Assembly (NCBI GenBank): GCA_027451865.1 | Contig: DAIDHW010000013.1 | Location: 1 to 43,843, forward strand | DNA: 43,843 nucleotides | Direction of reading: 5' to 3' | DNA from: Leptolyngbyaceae cyanobacterium clean351 | GTDB lineage: Bacteria > Cyanobacteriota > Cyanobacteriia > DAIDHW01 | Made by a program: the position numbers and the translations under genes | In this document: piece by piece, positions 16,402-25,397 of the stretch | Layout: each line of letters starts with the position of its first letter | How positions within the stretch are numbered: position 1 is the stretch's first letter | The notes under the pieces: generated by a model | The model's database searches: none | What the model was told of the DNA's origin: nothing | Seen by the model: the letters and a program-made list of their open reading frames with translations, nothing else

Positions 16402-16430
16402 GCTCCTTGGGGTCCCTCCGCTGAAACAAG

Positions 16431-16712
16431 ATGAGTGCTGAAACCTATTTGAACCATCCCACTTTTGGACTGCTGTACCGTGTCTGTGAGCTAGAGCATG
16501 ACTGTGAGCTGTTCACTACCCTCTACGCCCAAAGACTCTTTTTCTTGGTGCGGTCGGGGCCGGGGGGCTTGGAGTTTGAATCTCTGACCCGGGCGGAGGC
16601 AAGGCTAATGGTGGAAAATCGCCTCCGGGTCCTGCGTCGCAACCACCAGACCCCCGACTACAATCGCTTACAAGCGGTTCATCAACGGACCTTCTTTAAT
16701 CTCCTGTGCTGA
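16431..16712 (+). CDS. pipX: PipX, PII- and NtcA-interacting regulator
   Basis: PipX binds either PII (nitrogen excess) or NtcA (2-oxoglutarate high), co-activating NtcA in the latter case. The 93-aa protein begins with the characteristic ETYLNHPTFGLLYRVC and continues with LFTTLYAQRLFFLV, the Tudor-like part that contacts both partners. Two C-terminal helices rich in Arg follow (ARLMVENRLRVLRRNHQ). Length is close to the known proteins. The gene overlaps pipY by 7 bases, which couples the two. No Shine-Dalgarno is visible before the ATG. Confidence 0.96.
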   Translation: MSAETYLNHPTFGLLYRVCELEHDCELFTTLYAQRLFFLVRSGPGGLEFESLTRAEARLMVENRLRVLRRNHQTPDYNRLQAVHQRTFFNLLC

Positions 16713-17392
16713 CGCCAGACCTGGTTATGGACCGCATCCTGGCTGTGCAGACTAGCCTACCGACGACCGTGCGCCTCGTAGCAGTCACTAAAACCGTGCC
16801 GACCACCTTGATGAGGGCTGCTTACCAGGCTGGTGTCCGCCACTTTGCTGAAAGTCGGGTCCAGGAAGCCCTAGCTAAACAGGCCGAGTTGAGGGATCTA
16901 CGGGATATCACCTGGCACTTTATCGGCCACCTGCAGAGTAATAAAGCTCTCAGGGTTCTGGAGTCCTTCAGCTGGATCCACTCCCTAGATACCCTTAAGC
17001 TGGCGGAGTACCTCAATGCCCTAGGGTCGAAGTTGGGCAAGCGTCCCCAGGTCTGCTTGCAAGTGAAAATTCTCCCCGACGATCACAAATTTGGCTGGAG
17101 CCCAGACCAGCTGTGGAGGGAAGTAGGGGCTCTAGAGCAGTGCACCAACCTCGATCTGTGTGGCCTGATGACCATCCCACCCCAGGGCTTACCAGATGCA
17201 GACATTGCCGCTGTATTCGCGGTGACCCGAGAGCTGGCAGCTGCTATCAGTCAGGGGTCACGGCTTTCCCTGCACGACCTTTCCATGGGCATGTCTGGAG
17301 ACTACCAACTAGCCGTCGCTGCGGGGGCGACGATGGTGCGTCTGGGGACAATTTTGTTTGGTGACCGGCCAGTTGGCGAACTAGGGAGCTAG
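16706..17392 (+). CDS. pipY: PipY, YggS/PLPBP-family pyridoxal-phosphate homeostasis protein
   Basis: PLPBP proteins bind pyridoxal 5'-phosphate without known catalysis and keep PLP and amino-acid pools balanced. In cyanobacteria the gene is linked to pipX. The single TIM-barrel domain shows LVAVTKTVP (PLP lysine), FAESRVQEAL, WHFIGHLQSNK, and the phosphate-binding end LSMGMSGDYQLAVAAGATMVRLGTILFG. The frame starts at GTG 16706, overlapping pipX; an ATG at 16727 would give a 221-aa protein and is equally possible. The 3' end overlaps the convergent pyrD by 12 bases. Confidence 0.95.
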   Translation: MLTPDLVMDRILAVQTSLPTTVRLVAVTKTVPTTLMRAAYQAGVRHFAESRVQEALAKQAELRDLRDITWHFIGHLQSNKALRVLESFSWIHSLDTLKLAEYLNALGSKLGKRPQVCLQVKILPDDHKFGWSPDQLWREVGALEQCTNLDLCGLMTIPPQGLPDADIAAVFAVTRELAAAISQGSRLSLHDLSMGMSGDYQLAVAAGATMVRLGTILFGDRPVGELGS

Positions 17393-18475
17393 TCCCAAGT
17401 CCTGGCGACCGACAGCAGCTGCGATGTTGGCTAGACCTGCTACCTTAAGCTTTGCCTCGAGGCCCATGAGGATTTGGCGGACTACCCCTGGTCCCTCGTA
17501 GACCCAACCAGTATACATTTGTACGAGACTGGCTCCGGCAGTGATTTTTTCCCAGGCGTGGTCGGCGGTGAAGACCCCCCCCACCCCGATGATCGGCAAT
17601 TCGCCGCCGGTATACTTGTAGATCCAGCGGATTAGGGCCAAGGAGCGCTGACGCAGGGGAGTACCGCTAATCCCTCCCTCTCCAGGCACAGGGGTGGTCA
17701 GGCCCTGGCGGCTAGTGGTGGTGTTAGTGGCGATCAGGCCCTGGAGTTTATAGGTGCGGGCTAAATCTACCAAGTCGGCTACTTCCTCCAGCTCCAGGTC
17801 TGGGGAAACCTTAATTAACAGAGGCTTGCAGTGGCGATTTTGCTGCTGCAGTCCCTCAAGTATGGGTTCTAGATGAACCCTGCTTTGAAGGGTACGTAGG
17901 CCGGGAGTATTGGGGGAGCTGACGTTGACAACAAAGTAGTCTCCCCAGTCGTAGAGCTGTTGGAAGCTGCTGGCGTAGTCCGCTGCCGCTTCTGCCAGGG
18001 GTGTCAGCTTAGATTTGCCTAAGTTGATTCCCAGGGGGTAGGTGCAGGGGGAACTAGCTAGCCGGGTGGCTAGAGCAGCAGCTCCCTGGTTATTAAACCC
18101 AAGGCGGTTCAGCACTGCCTGATCGGCGGGCAGCCGAAACAGGCGCGGCCGGGGGTTGCCCGGCTGAGCCAGTTGAGTAACTGTGCCCACCTCGGCAAAG
18201 CCAAACCCCAGGTGTGCCCAAATCCGGCTAGCAACCCCATTCTTATCAAAGCCCGCTGCCAGGCCCACAGGGTTAGCGAAGGATAATCCCCACAAGGAGC
18301 ACTCCAACACCGGACTGTGGTGGGTGTAGGATTTGGCCAGCTGGGCAAGCAACCAATCCCCGGTCGGACCTGGGTGGTCGTTGAGCCAACTCAGCCCCCT
18401 CAAGAGTTGGTGGTGGAGGTCCTCCGGGTCAGCCCGAAAAACTAAGGGCCGGACCACGGCGCGGTAAAAACCCAT
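17381..18475 (-). CDS. pyrD: Dihydroorotate dehydrogenase, quinone-linked (class 2)
   Basis: PyrD oxidises dihydroorotate to orotate with FMN and passes electrons to membrane quinone. The 364-aa protein has the class 2 N-terminal helical extension (FYRAVVRPLVFRADPEDLHHQLL). The barrel follows: NPVGLAAGFDKNG, NRLGFNNQG, VVNVSSPNTPGLR with the catalytic Ser, TNTT, GGISG, and the FMN phosphate-binding IIGVGGVFTADHA and GASLVQMYTG. It starts 6 bases after glyA, so co-transcription is likely. The 3' end overlaps pipY antisense by 12 bases. Confidence 0.96.
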   Translation of the reverse strand: MGFYRAVVRPLVFRADPEDLHHQLLRGLSWLNDHPGPTGDWLLAQLAKSYTHHSPVLECSLWGLSFANPVGLAAGFDKNGVASRIWAHLGFGFAEVGTVTQLAQPGNPRPRLFRLPADQAVLNRLGFNNQGAAALATRLASSPCTYPLGINLGKSKLTPLAEAAADYASSFQQLYDWGDYFVVNVSSPNTPGLRTLQSRVHLEPILEGLQQQNRHCKPLLIKVSPDLELEEVADLVDLARTYKLQGLIATNTTTSRQGLTTPVPGEGGISGTPLRQRSLALIRWIYKYTGGELPIIGVGGVFTADHAWEKITAGASLVQMYTGWVYEGPGVVRQILMGLEAKLKVAGLANIAAAVGRQDLGLAP

Positions 18476-18481
18476 AGAGGC

Positions 18482-19768
18482 TCAGACGGGAACCGTGACT
18501 GGACCTTGCAGATGGGAGTAGAGAGGGAACTCTTCGCATAGGCGGGCTACCCGTTGCCGACAGGTCCGCGTCACTATTTCCGACTCGGGGTTAAACAGTC
18601 GGTCAGCAATAATATTGGCAATCTCCTGAAACTCGGCTATCCCTAGACCCCGAGTGGTCATCGCAGCGGTGCCGAGGCGCAGACCACTGGTGACAAAGGG
18701 CGATTGGGGGTCGAAGGGGATGGTGTTCTTGTTGGCGGCAATGTGAATGCCCCCCATGAGTTGGTCAGCTTGCTTGCCGGTCATCCCAACACTGCGCAGA
18801 TCCAAAAGTAATAGGTGGTTATCCGTGCCATCGGAGACAAGTTTTAGACCCCGGGTCTGGAGTTGCTCAGCTAAGGCTTGGGCATTGGCCACTACCTGAG
18901 CACTGTAGAGACGAAAATCTGGTTGTAAGGCTTCACCGAAGGCCACGGCCTTAGCAGCGATCACGTGCTCTAAAGGTCCCCCTTGACTGCCGGGAAACAC
19001 GGCCTTATCTAGCTTGACCCCTAGCTCCGGGTCGCGGGTAAGGATCATGCCGCCCCGGGGACCCCGGAGAGTCTTGTGGGTGGTGGTGGTTACCACATCA
19101 CACCAGGGGAGGGGATTAGGATGTACCCCAGCCGCTACCAAGCCGGCAATATGGGCCATGTCGGCCAGGAGATAGGCGCCTACCTCGTCGGCAATAGCCC
19201 GAAATTTATCAAACTCAATCACCCGAGGATAGGCAGAGTAACCACATATAAGTAGCCGTGGCCGGTACTCCAGGGCTAATTCGCGGATCTGGTCGTAGTC
19301 TAACCGTTCGGTAGCACAGTTAACTCCGTAGTGCTTCACCTCAAACCACTTACCCGAAACATTGACTGGTGAACCGTGGGTCAAATGACCGCCATGGGAC
19401 AAGTCCATGCCCATAATCCGGTCTCCGGGTTTGAGGAGTGCCAGGAAAACTGCAAAGTTGGCTTGGGCACCTGAGTGGGGCTGGACATTGACGTGGGCGG
19501 CAGCGAACAGTTGCCGGGCCCGGTCAATTGCCAGTTGCTCAACCTGGTCAACCACCTCACAACCGCCGTAGTAACGCTTCCCTGGCAACCCCTCGGCGTA
19601 CTTGTTAGTTAGCACTGAGCCTTGGGCTGCCATGACTGCGGCGGAGGCATAGTTCTCGCTGGCAATCAGCTCCAAGTGCTGGCGTTGACGCTGGAGTTCT
19701 TGGCTAAGAAGATTGGCCACGAGGGGGTCAGCCGTTTGGAGGAGTTCGAAGTTGGTTGTGTCAGCCAC
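18482..19768 (-). CDS. glyA: Serine hydroxymethyltransferase (GlyA)
   Basis: GlyA interconverts serine and glycine while charging tetrahydrofolate with a one-carbon unit, using PLP. Motifs include [36 protein letters not shown] and [16 protein letters not shown] with the PLP lysine. The frame is open to a TTG at 19810, but I chose the GTG at 19768. It has TGAGG about 8 bases upstream, and the resulting [14 protein letters not shown] start matches other cyanobacterial GlyA proteins (428 aa). pyrD follows after 6 bases. Confidence 0.95.
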   Translation of the reverse strand: MADTTNFELLQTADPLVANLLSQELQRQRQHLELIASENYASAAVMAAQGSVLTNKYAEGLPGKRYYGGCEVVDQVEQLAIDRARQLFAAAHVNVQPHSGAQANFAVFLALLKPGDRIMGMDLSHGGHLTHGSPVNVSGKWFEVKHYGVNCATERLDYDQIRELALEYRPRLLICGYSAYPRVIEFDKFRAIADEVGAYLLADMAHIAGLVAAGVHPNPLPWCDVVTTTTHKTLRGPRGGMILTRDPELGVKLDKAVFPGSQGGPLEHVIAAKAVAFGEALQPDFRLYSAQVVANAQALAEQLQTRGLKLVSDGTDNHLLLLDLRSVGMTGKQADQLMGGIHIAANKNTIPFDPQSPFVTSGLRLGTAAMTTRGLGIAEFQEIANIIADRLFNPESEIVTRTCRQRVARLCEEFPLYSHLQGPVTVPV

Positions 19769-19825
19769 CGGGACGGACCTCAAAAAGTCACCATACTGAT
19801 CTTGCCACAATTACTGGCCCAGCGC

Positions 19826-22237
19826 CTAGGAGGGCCGGTAAATACTCCCCCAAGCCCCCCAGAGATTGCCCTGCATTAGGTTGTCTACCCCTTGAAGAAG
19901 GTGCGCGGTCCGCGACCCGGGGGCTAGGGCCAAGGCTCGGGCCAGGGGGGCCCGGGCAGCCAGGGGGGATAAGTTGTACAGATGCACAAAGGCTAGGTAG
20001 AGGTAGGGGTTAGGATTTTGGGGGTCTAACTGGGTAGCCATTTCTAGAGCTTGCACTGCCGGTGTGACCTCCCGTTGAAGAATACAGGCTAGGGCCAGGG
20101 CATAGACCTGGTCTAGGTAATGGGGATCATGAGCCAGACGATAGGTCAGAGCGCTCTGGGCTTGGGCTGCGTAATCAAGTCGCGGATCGTATTGGTTAAT
20201 CCGGGCAATTTCCGGGAAGATTTTTGCCAGGCCACGTTCACCGGCCGGCAATTCCTTGGCTAACTGGAGTAATTGAGTAACCAGGTCTAGGGGGGGGCTC
20301 GGCTGGGCTGGAACACCGGAGCGGATCACCACTTGGGTGGGTGGCACGGGCAGGGGAGAAACCTGGCCAGTGGTGCGGTTTAGGTACTGCCCCTGCAGGT
20401 GATAGACTCCTTCAGGTAAATCGGGGGGCGGGAGGGTGGCAGTGTGCTCAAGGACCATGGCGGTGGCAGGCGCAGTCATTATCTCCCCCATCCCCAAACC
20501 GTGGTCATGGTTCCAAGCCCCCTTTTCCCCCTGCCAGGTTAGCAGTACTAGCCCCTCCCCTAGGGCTTTGCCCGGGGCAGACCATTGATAAGTCACCGGG
20601 AGTGGCTCTCCCGCCGGGGCCACAGCCGGCACCTCTACTTGCTCTAGCCGCACTTGCTCAAGGGGCTTGGCTAGGGGAACAATTTGCACTCGGGGTATGG
20701 AGCGGTGATACAGAGATAGGTCGGACTGGTCGTCTAAGGGCCAAGTCTTGACCCGCACTAACTCTCGGCTATGGAGGACCGCCTGGTTCATGGCTGCCTC
20801 GGCGGGGGCCATGGCCCCACGGATCGATCCCTGGGAACCAGACTTGGTCAGGAACCAATCTAGGGATGCCAGATCGGCTGGTACTTGGGAGGTTTCAGTA
20901 CCCACTTGCCGGCCGTAGACCTGAAAGTCTGCCAGGGCCCCATAAAGACTCAGGCTGCGTTGGTTGACCGACCCAGTGGAGGGCAACACGCCCAAGGTAT
21001 TGCGGCGGTAGGGTTCCCAATCCTGGATTAGCCTGATCACCTGGGCATGGGGCCAAGGGGGACCCCAGTACACCGGGTGGACCATACCCGGACTAAGTAC
21101 CTGGGTAAACTGGTTGGTCAATGGTAGGTAGGGGGGGAAGAGGTTTAGGGCCATCAAGCCAAGGCTCAAGCATCCTAAAATCCGCCAGGCCCTGGGCCAC
21201 CCCCCCAAGGCCCAGGCTAATATCAGGGCTACCTCCGGTAAGTAGGGCACCGCATAGCGGTTATCGTGGTCTATATTCAAGGTGTTTAAAAGGTAGGCTG
21301 CCCCCAGAAATAACCCTAACCAAGCCCAGGTTGACCGGGGTGGGCCAGGGGACTGGCGGCGGGCTCGCAGTACCAGACCTACGCCTGCTCCGATCAGTAG
21401 GAGCCAGGAAACCTGCTCCGGGAGATGAACCAAGTAATAGGTCCAGGCTTCCCAGGTGCCCAGACCTGGCTTACCCTCAGCTAGAGCTGAATCGATGGTG
21501 GCCCGCTTGGAGGCGGTGAGAATTAATAGCCAATTAGTCCGATACCAGGGCCCAGCCACCAGATAGGCTAGGCCAAAGGCTAGACCCAACTGACCTAGCC
21601 TCCTCCAAGCTCCCCGGACCAGATCCCGGCCTGCAACTGCCAGACTGGGCACCAAGAGAAAAAACAAGGCTGTTTCCTTAACCAGGAGAGCTATTCCTAG
21701 GGCCAAGCCAAACCCCCCCGCCCAACCCCAACCTGGGCGGCTCTGGCGCCAAAGGGTTAAGCCCAAAAAGCCGGCACTCACCCCGGCGGCTAAGGGGTAG
21801 TCCAGTAAATAGTCCAGACGCACGTTATAAAGGCCGGGGAGGATGACGCACAAGACCGCCCCCCCCAGCCCTACTCCCGGGTTGAATAACCGCTCCCCTA
21901 GACCGTAGGTACACAGCAGTAGCACCGCTGCCGCCCCGGCATTGATCAGTATCCCCTGGTCGATTCCGGCCCCGGCCCAGCTGAACAAGGGACCAGTAGC
22001 TAGGTAAGTCAAGGGGGGAAACTTGTCCGACAGCCCCCACATCTTTTGCCACCAGTGGGGGTTAAGGAGATGGGGATGCTGCCAGAAATCCCAGTACTCG
22101 AGGGCATTGGTCAGGTGTTCTGCCTCGTCCCATCCTGGCATGGAGTGGTCTAGCCTTAACCACAACTCGTCTACCCCAACCTGCAATAACCAGAGTAGGA
22201 TCAGCAGCAGGAGAGTCCGGACCGGGTATCTAGCCAA
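19826..22237 (-). CDS. GT39/PMT-like membrane glycosyltransferase with C-terminal TPR repeats
   Basis: This is an 803-aa protein. The first half has about a dozen membrane helices with the luminal first-loop pattern MPGWDEAEH (an acidic motif where polyprenyl-phosphate-sugar:protein transferases such as ArnT/PMT keep catalytic Asp/Glu). A periplasmic region rich in beta strands (about 430-640) follows, then TPR-like helices (roughly 690-800). It probably transfers a sugar from a lipid carrier; donor and acceptor are unknown. The start is a TTG 5 bases after rpsF without a Shine-Dalgarno, suggesting translational coupling. The fusion of a GT39-like core to TPRs is uncommon to my knowledge. Confidence 0.72.
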   Translation of the reverse strand: MARYPVRTLLLLILLWLLQVGVDELWLRLDHSMPGWDEAEHLTNALEYWDFWQHPHLLNPHWWQKMWGLSDKFPPLTYLATGPLFSWAGAGIDQGILINAGAAAVLLLCTYGLGERLFNPGVGLGGAVLCVILPGLYNVRLDYLLDYPLAAGVSAGFLGLTLWRQSRPGWGWAGGFGLALGIALLVKETALFFLLVPSLAVAGRDLVRGAWRRLGQLGLAFGLAYLVAGPWYRTNWLLILTASKRATIDSALAEGKPGLGTWEAWTYYLVHLPEQVSWLLLIGAGVGLVLRARRQSPGPPRSTWAWLGLFLGAAYLLNTLNIDHDNRYAVPYLPEVALILAWALGGWPRAWRILGCLSLGLMALNLFPPYLPLTNQFTQVLSPGMVHPVYWGPPWPHAQVIRLIQDWEPYRRNTLGVLPSTGSVNQRSLSLYGALADFQVYGRQVGTETSQVPADLASLDWFLTKSGSQGSIRGAMAPAEAAMNQAVLHSRELVRVKTWPLDDQSDLSLYHRSIPRVQIVPLAKPLEQVRLEQVEVPAVAPAGEPLPVTYQWSAPGKALGEGLVLLTWQGEKGAWNHDHGLGMGEIMTAPATAMVLEHTATLPPPDLPEGVYHLQGQYLNRTTGQVSPLPVPPTQVVIRSGVPAQPSPPLDLVTQLLQLAKELPAGERGLAKIFPEIARINQYDPRLDYAAQAQSALTYRLAHDPHYLDQVYALALACILQREVTPAVQALEMATQLDPQNPNPYLYLAFVHLYNLSPLAARAPLARALALAPGSRTAHLLQGVDNLMQGNLWGAWGSIYRPS

Positions 22238-22242
22238 GGTAG

Positions 22243-22557
22243 TTAGGTCTGCGGGACCTGGGCAGGGCCTGGCTGCTTGACTGTTAGGTAGCGAATCACT
22301 GCCTCACTCAGACGCATAGACCGCTCTAGCTGGGCCACGAGAGTAGGGCTGCCAGTGTAGTTGACCTGAACGTAAACTCCATCCCGGTGCCGATCGATTT
22401 CGTAGGCAAGGCGACGTTTGCCCCCCCAACGCTGGCAATCCTGGATCTGGGCACCGTTTTCCTCTAGGAGGCTCTTAAGCTTAGTGATGACCTCTTCTGT
22501 AGCTTCATCGCCGAGGTCCGAGCGAATAATACAAATAGTCTCATAGGTGTAGACCAT
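22243..22557 (-). CDS. rpsF: 30S ribosomal protein S6
   Basis: S6 binds S18 and 16S rRNA in the platform of the small subunit. The 104-aa protein shows YTYETICIIRSDL, the middle WGGKRRLAYEIDRHRDGVYVQVNY, and RLSEAVIRYLTVK. I chose the ATG at 22557 because GAAGGAAG lies about 9 bases upstream; a TTG at 22581 is in frame but would include the Shine-Dalgarno region in the protein. It leads a minus-strand unit with the membrane glycosyltransferase gene. Confidence 0.96.
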   Translation of the reverse strand: MVYTYETICIIRSDLGDEATEEVITKLKSLLEENGAQIQDCQRWGGKRRLAYEIDRHRDGVYVQVNYTGSPTLVAQLERSMRLSEAVIRYLTVKQPGPAQVPQT

Positions 22558-22577
22558 GGGTGAAATCTTCCTTCTGG

Positions 22578-22605
22578 ACAATAGGGCCTATCGCTAAACA
22601 GGCAA
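22578..22605 (-). promoter_or_regulatory. Candidate rpsF promoter
   Basis: On the minus strand TTGCCT (22600-22605) and TATTGT (22578-22583) are spaced by 16 bases, about 20 bases before the rpsF ATG. This is a moderate match to a sigma70 promoter in the 106-base divergent gap shared with the FAH-family gene. The plus-strand side has a possible TACACT -10 element at 22620 with no clear -35 element. Confidence 0.35.
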
Positions 22606-22663
22606 GGGATCTATGATCTTACACTAAGTTAGGTTTGTAGTTCCCTACCTCTACCCACCGTTT

Positions 22664-23449
22664 ATGGCACAGCGCTACGTTCGAATCCGGGCTCAAGATG
22701 GACAAGTTTATTACGGGTGTCTCCTGATCGACGGATCTGTCCAAGTCCTAAGCGCTGCTCCTTGGAATGGAGGTCAACCCACCGACCAAGCGGTAGCCTG
22801 GGGACAATATACCCTGTTACCTCCCTGTACCCCCTCTAAAATTGTTGCTGTGGGGCGCAACTACTCTGCCCACGCGGCGGAAATGGGGGCCGAGGTGCCT
22901 CCGGAGCCATTGCTATTTCTAAAACCCCCTAGCACCTTAATTGCTAATGGAGAATCGATTATTTGCCCTAGCCAATCCCAGCGGGTCGACTACGAAGGAG
23001 AGTTAGCCCTAGTGATTGGGGCAGTAGGCCGCAATTGTACCGCTCAAGATGCTCGTAGCCTGATCTGGGGTTATACCATCGCTAATGACGTCACGGCCCG
23101 TGATCTGCAACACAAGGATGCTCAGTGGACTCGCGCCAAGGGCTTTGACACCTTCTGTCCCCTAGGCCCCTGGGTGGTACGGGAGATCAGTCCTGCCGCT
23201 CGCCTGCAAACCTTCCTGGCAGATTGTCTTGTCCAGTCTGCTACCCTCGAGCAGATGGTATTTACCCCGGAACAAATTGTCACCTATATCACCCAGGTGA
23301 TGACTCTCTTGCCTGGAGATGTGGTGTTGACGGGCACCCCCGAGGGCATTGGCCCCCTAGTGCCTGGGCAACAGGTGAGGGTAGAAATTGAGGGTATCGG
23401 TAGCTTAGAAAATTCTGTAATCACTCCCGGCGGCGCAGATGCTGCCTAG
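22664..23449 (+). CDS. Fumarylacetoacetate hydrolase (FAH) family protein
   Basis: This is a 261-aa member of the FAH superfamily, metal-dependent C-C hydrolases, decarboxylases and isomerases of acylpyruvate-like compounds. Motifs are KIVAVGRNYSAHA, the metal-binding VDYEGELALVIG (Glu-x-Glu type), GYTIANDVTARDLQ, KGFDTFCPLGPW and the ending PGDVVLTGTPEGIGPL. The real substrate cannot be read; acylpyruvate hydrolase, oxaloacetate decarboxylase or oxaloacetate tautomerase activities are all known in relatives. Its end overlaps the next gene by 11 bases. Confidence 0.9.
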   Translation: MAQRYVRIRAQDGQVYYGCLLIDGSVQVLSAAPWNGGQPTDQAVAWGQYTLLPPCTPSKIVAVGRNYSAHAAEMGAEVPPEPLLFLKPPSTLIANGESIICPSQSQRVDYEGELALVIGAVGRNCTAQDARSLIWGYTIANDVTARDLQHKDAQWTRAKGFDTFCPLGPWVVREISPAARLQTFLADCLVQSATLEQMVFTPEQIVTYITQVMTLLPGDVVLTGTPEGIGPLVPGQQVRVEIEGIGSLENSVITPGGADAA

Positions 23450-24221
23450 GGAAGCGCTTCTTAAGGGGGCGGGCGACCACCGCGAGGTAATCAGCCGGCT
23501 CCTGGATTTGGCGGAAACGGCGATCAAAACCTGGACGGTAGTGGTGAGCACCTTCCTCGGGCCGGCCGAACTCCTAGCCGCCCAGGAGTTGCTCAGCCGC
23601 CTAACAGAGGTACAGGGGGTAGCGGGGGGGGGATACCCCCAAGCTGAGCGTCAGCGCTTGGCTCTCAGTCGGCCGGAACTAGCAACTGAGGTAGGCGATA
23701 TCCCCCTAGCGGCCGTGGAGATCAGTGGTAACTTTTTGTTTGACCCGGCCACTCACCGGGATTTTCTCGGGGCTTTGCTAGCTACGGGACTGGAACGGGA
23801 CCGGATTGGTGACATCCTAGTTTTAGGGGAGCGGGGGGCCCAAGCCCTGACCACCCCAGAACTGGTGGAGTTCCTAGAGCTGCATCTGATCCAGGTGCGC
23901 TCGGTGCCCGTGCGTACTCGCCAGATTGGCTTGACGGAGTTGAAGGTAGCCCCGCCCCGGGTCAAAACTTTGACCACTGTCGAGGCCTCCCTACGTTTAG
24001 ATGCCCTAGCTTCGGCCGGCTTCGGTGTCTCCCGGAGCAAAATGGTGCAAATGATTGAAACTGGAGATGTACAAGTAAACTGGCGAGAAGTCCGCAGTCC
24101 TAGTACTATGGTTGCTGCTGGGGACCTAATCTCGATCCGCGGCAAGGGGCGTTTGCAGGTGGGAGAAGTAGCAGTAACCAAAAAAGACCGCTACCGGGTC
24201 CAGCTCACTCGCTATCTTTAA
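23439..24221 (+). CDS. Photosystem II S4-domain protein (TIGR03069 type, YlmH-like)
   Basis: The 260-aa protein has a YlmH-like architecture. An N-terminal helical part precedes a middle domain (GDIPLAAVEISGNFLF and RDRIGDILVLGERGAQ). A C-terminal S4 RNA-binding domain (about 180-245) follows, with RLDALASAGFGVSRSKMVQMIETGDVQVNWRE, a region typical of S4. Proteins of this type in oxygenic phototrophs are annotated as PSII S4-domain proteins; the role is not firmly known to me. A run of nine G (23624-23632) encodes part of AGGGYP. The gene overlaps the FAH gene upstream by 11 bases and the convergent GTPase gene by 17 bases. Confidence 0.88.
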   Translation: MLPREALLKGAGDHREVISRLLDLAETAIKTWTVVVSTFLGPAELLAAQELLSRLTEVQGVAGGGYPQAERQRLALSRPELATEVGDIPLAAVEISGNFLFDPATHRDFLGALLATGLERDRIGDILVLGERGAQALTTPELVEFLELHLIQVRSVPVRTRQIGLTELKVAPPRVKTLTTVEASLRLDALASAGFGVSRSKMVQMIETGDVQVNWREVRSPSTMVAAGDLISIRGKGRLQVGEVAVTKKDRYRVQLTRYL

Positions 24222-25392
24222 CTTCGATTTCCCCCAGAGAACGCTCGATGGCCGCAATAGCGCGGCGAATTCCGTAGGGCCCCCAGCCCCTGCCCTCTTG
24301 CCAATAGGTTTGGGCAGTCCGCCCCACCCAAAGGCTGCCCCCACCGGCTACTAAGCTCTGGAGCCAGGCCCCCCACCATTCTGGTAGCCAGAGGTCCCCT
24401 AGCTCACTTAACCCTAAGCCTACCCCACTGAGGAGGAGGGCCCATACTAGACGGTCTGGCCTGTAACTATGAATTGGCACCTGGTACTGAAGGCCCAAAT
24501 GACGTACTAAACCTAGGTCCATAGCCGCCCCCAGGAGTAGGTCTAGTCCCGCTAGGGGGAGCAGCAACACCCCTAGAACCTTGCCCAAGCCCCAACCTAG
24601 GGCAGGTTTAGCCACCACTAAAACCGCTAGATCAGCTTCCACTGCGGCGGCCTGGGTGAGGGTGTTGAGGGCTACCCAGGAGCGGCCTTGTTGATTTAGG
24701 AGGGTTACCAGGAGCTGGCGTAGTTCCTCTACCTGAGGGGGTGGAGTCTCCCAGCGGTACTCCACACGGCCATCAGGCCACTCTAGGCGGACTTGCCGAG
24801 CCTGGGGGGCGGCGGCTACCACTACTCGTGGGTAGGCTGCCAGACTGGCTGGTAACTCTGGATCTGGGTACAGGTCAGCCTTGTTAAATACCAAGATGAA
24901 GGGCTTCGAAAGGCCCTGTAACCGTTCTAGGGCCCGGGCTTCCTCTTCTGTGATCTCCCCCGCTCCTACAAACAGCACCAGATCGGCAGTTTGAACTATC
25001 TCCCATGCCGCCGCGGCCTGGGGTTTCCCGTCGGCTTCACCCAACCCGGGAGTATCCACAAATTCCACTAGGGCATCCCCGGCTGTCTGGGTCCAGACCA
25101 CCCCCTGGGGAAAGCGGGTAACTCCGTGCAGGGGGCTACTGGTCATCACTTCGCGCCCCAGTAGGGCATTGATCAAAGCTGATTTACCTCGACTAACTCC
25201 CCCCAACAAGACTACCCGGACCCGCTGCTGGTCAAGTTTCGTGACTAGTTGGTCTAACTGTTGCTGACAGTCATGCCATAGCTGCTGTGTCTGGGGGTCC
25301 TCGGAGGGGGGCTCAAGGTAGCGCCGCTGAGTTTCTACCAAACTTTGCCGCGCCCAGTACAGGTGAGCCTTACTCAGCCGGTCCGAGACCAT
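24205..25392 (-). CDS. Membrane-associated GTPase, YcjF/DUF697-like
   Basis: This 395-aa protein joins an Era/dynamin-like G domain to a hydrophobic C-terminal part. The G1 motif is GGVSRGKSAL (about residue 64), G3 is DTPGLG and G4 is NKAD. Two hydrophobic segments (near 275-300 and 325-345) and a second glycine-rich region suggest membrane anchoring as in DUF697 proteins. Its role is unknown; membrane remodelling or ribosome-related functions are both seen among relatives. It starts 5 bases after argJ, so it likely belongs to the tig-clpP-clpX-argJ side of the minus strand. The 3' end overlaps the PSII S4 gene. Confidence 0.8.
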   Translation of the reverse strand: MVSDRLSKAHLYWARQSLVETQRRYLEPPSEDPQTQQLWHDCQQQLDQLVTKLDQQRVRVVLLGGVSRGKSALINALLGREVMTSSPLHGVTRFPQGVVWTQTAGDALVEFVDTPGLGEADGKPQAAAAWEIVQTADLVLFVGAGEITEEEARALERLQGLSKPFILVFNKADLYPDPELPASLAAYPRVVVAAAPQARQVRLEWPDGRVEYRWETPPPQVEELRQLLVTLLNQQGRSWVALNTLTQAAAVEADLAVLVVAKPALGWGLGKVLGVLLLPLAGLDLLLGAAMDLGLVRHLGLQYQVPIHSYRPDRLVWALLLSGVGLGLSELGDLWLPEWWGAWLQSLVAGGGSLWVGRTAQTYWQEGRGWGPYGIRRAIAAIERSLGEIEVKDSE

Positions 25393-25397
25393 GGCTC

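Noticed and set aside
22676-22692. tRNA T-loop-like string GTTCGAATCC
   Set aside because: It lies inside the FAH-family gene and no acceptor or anticodon arms can be built around it.
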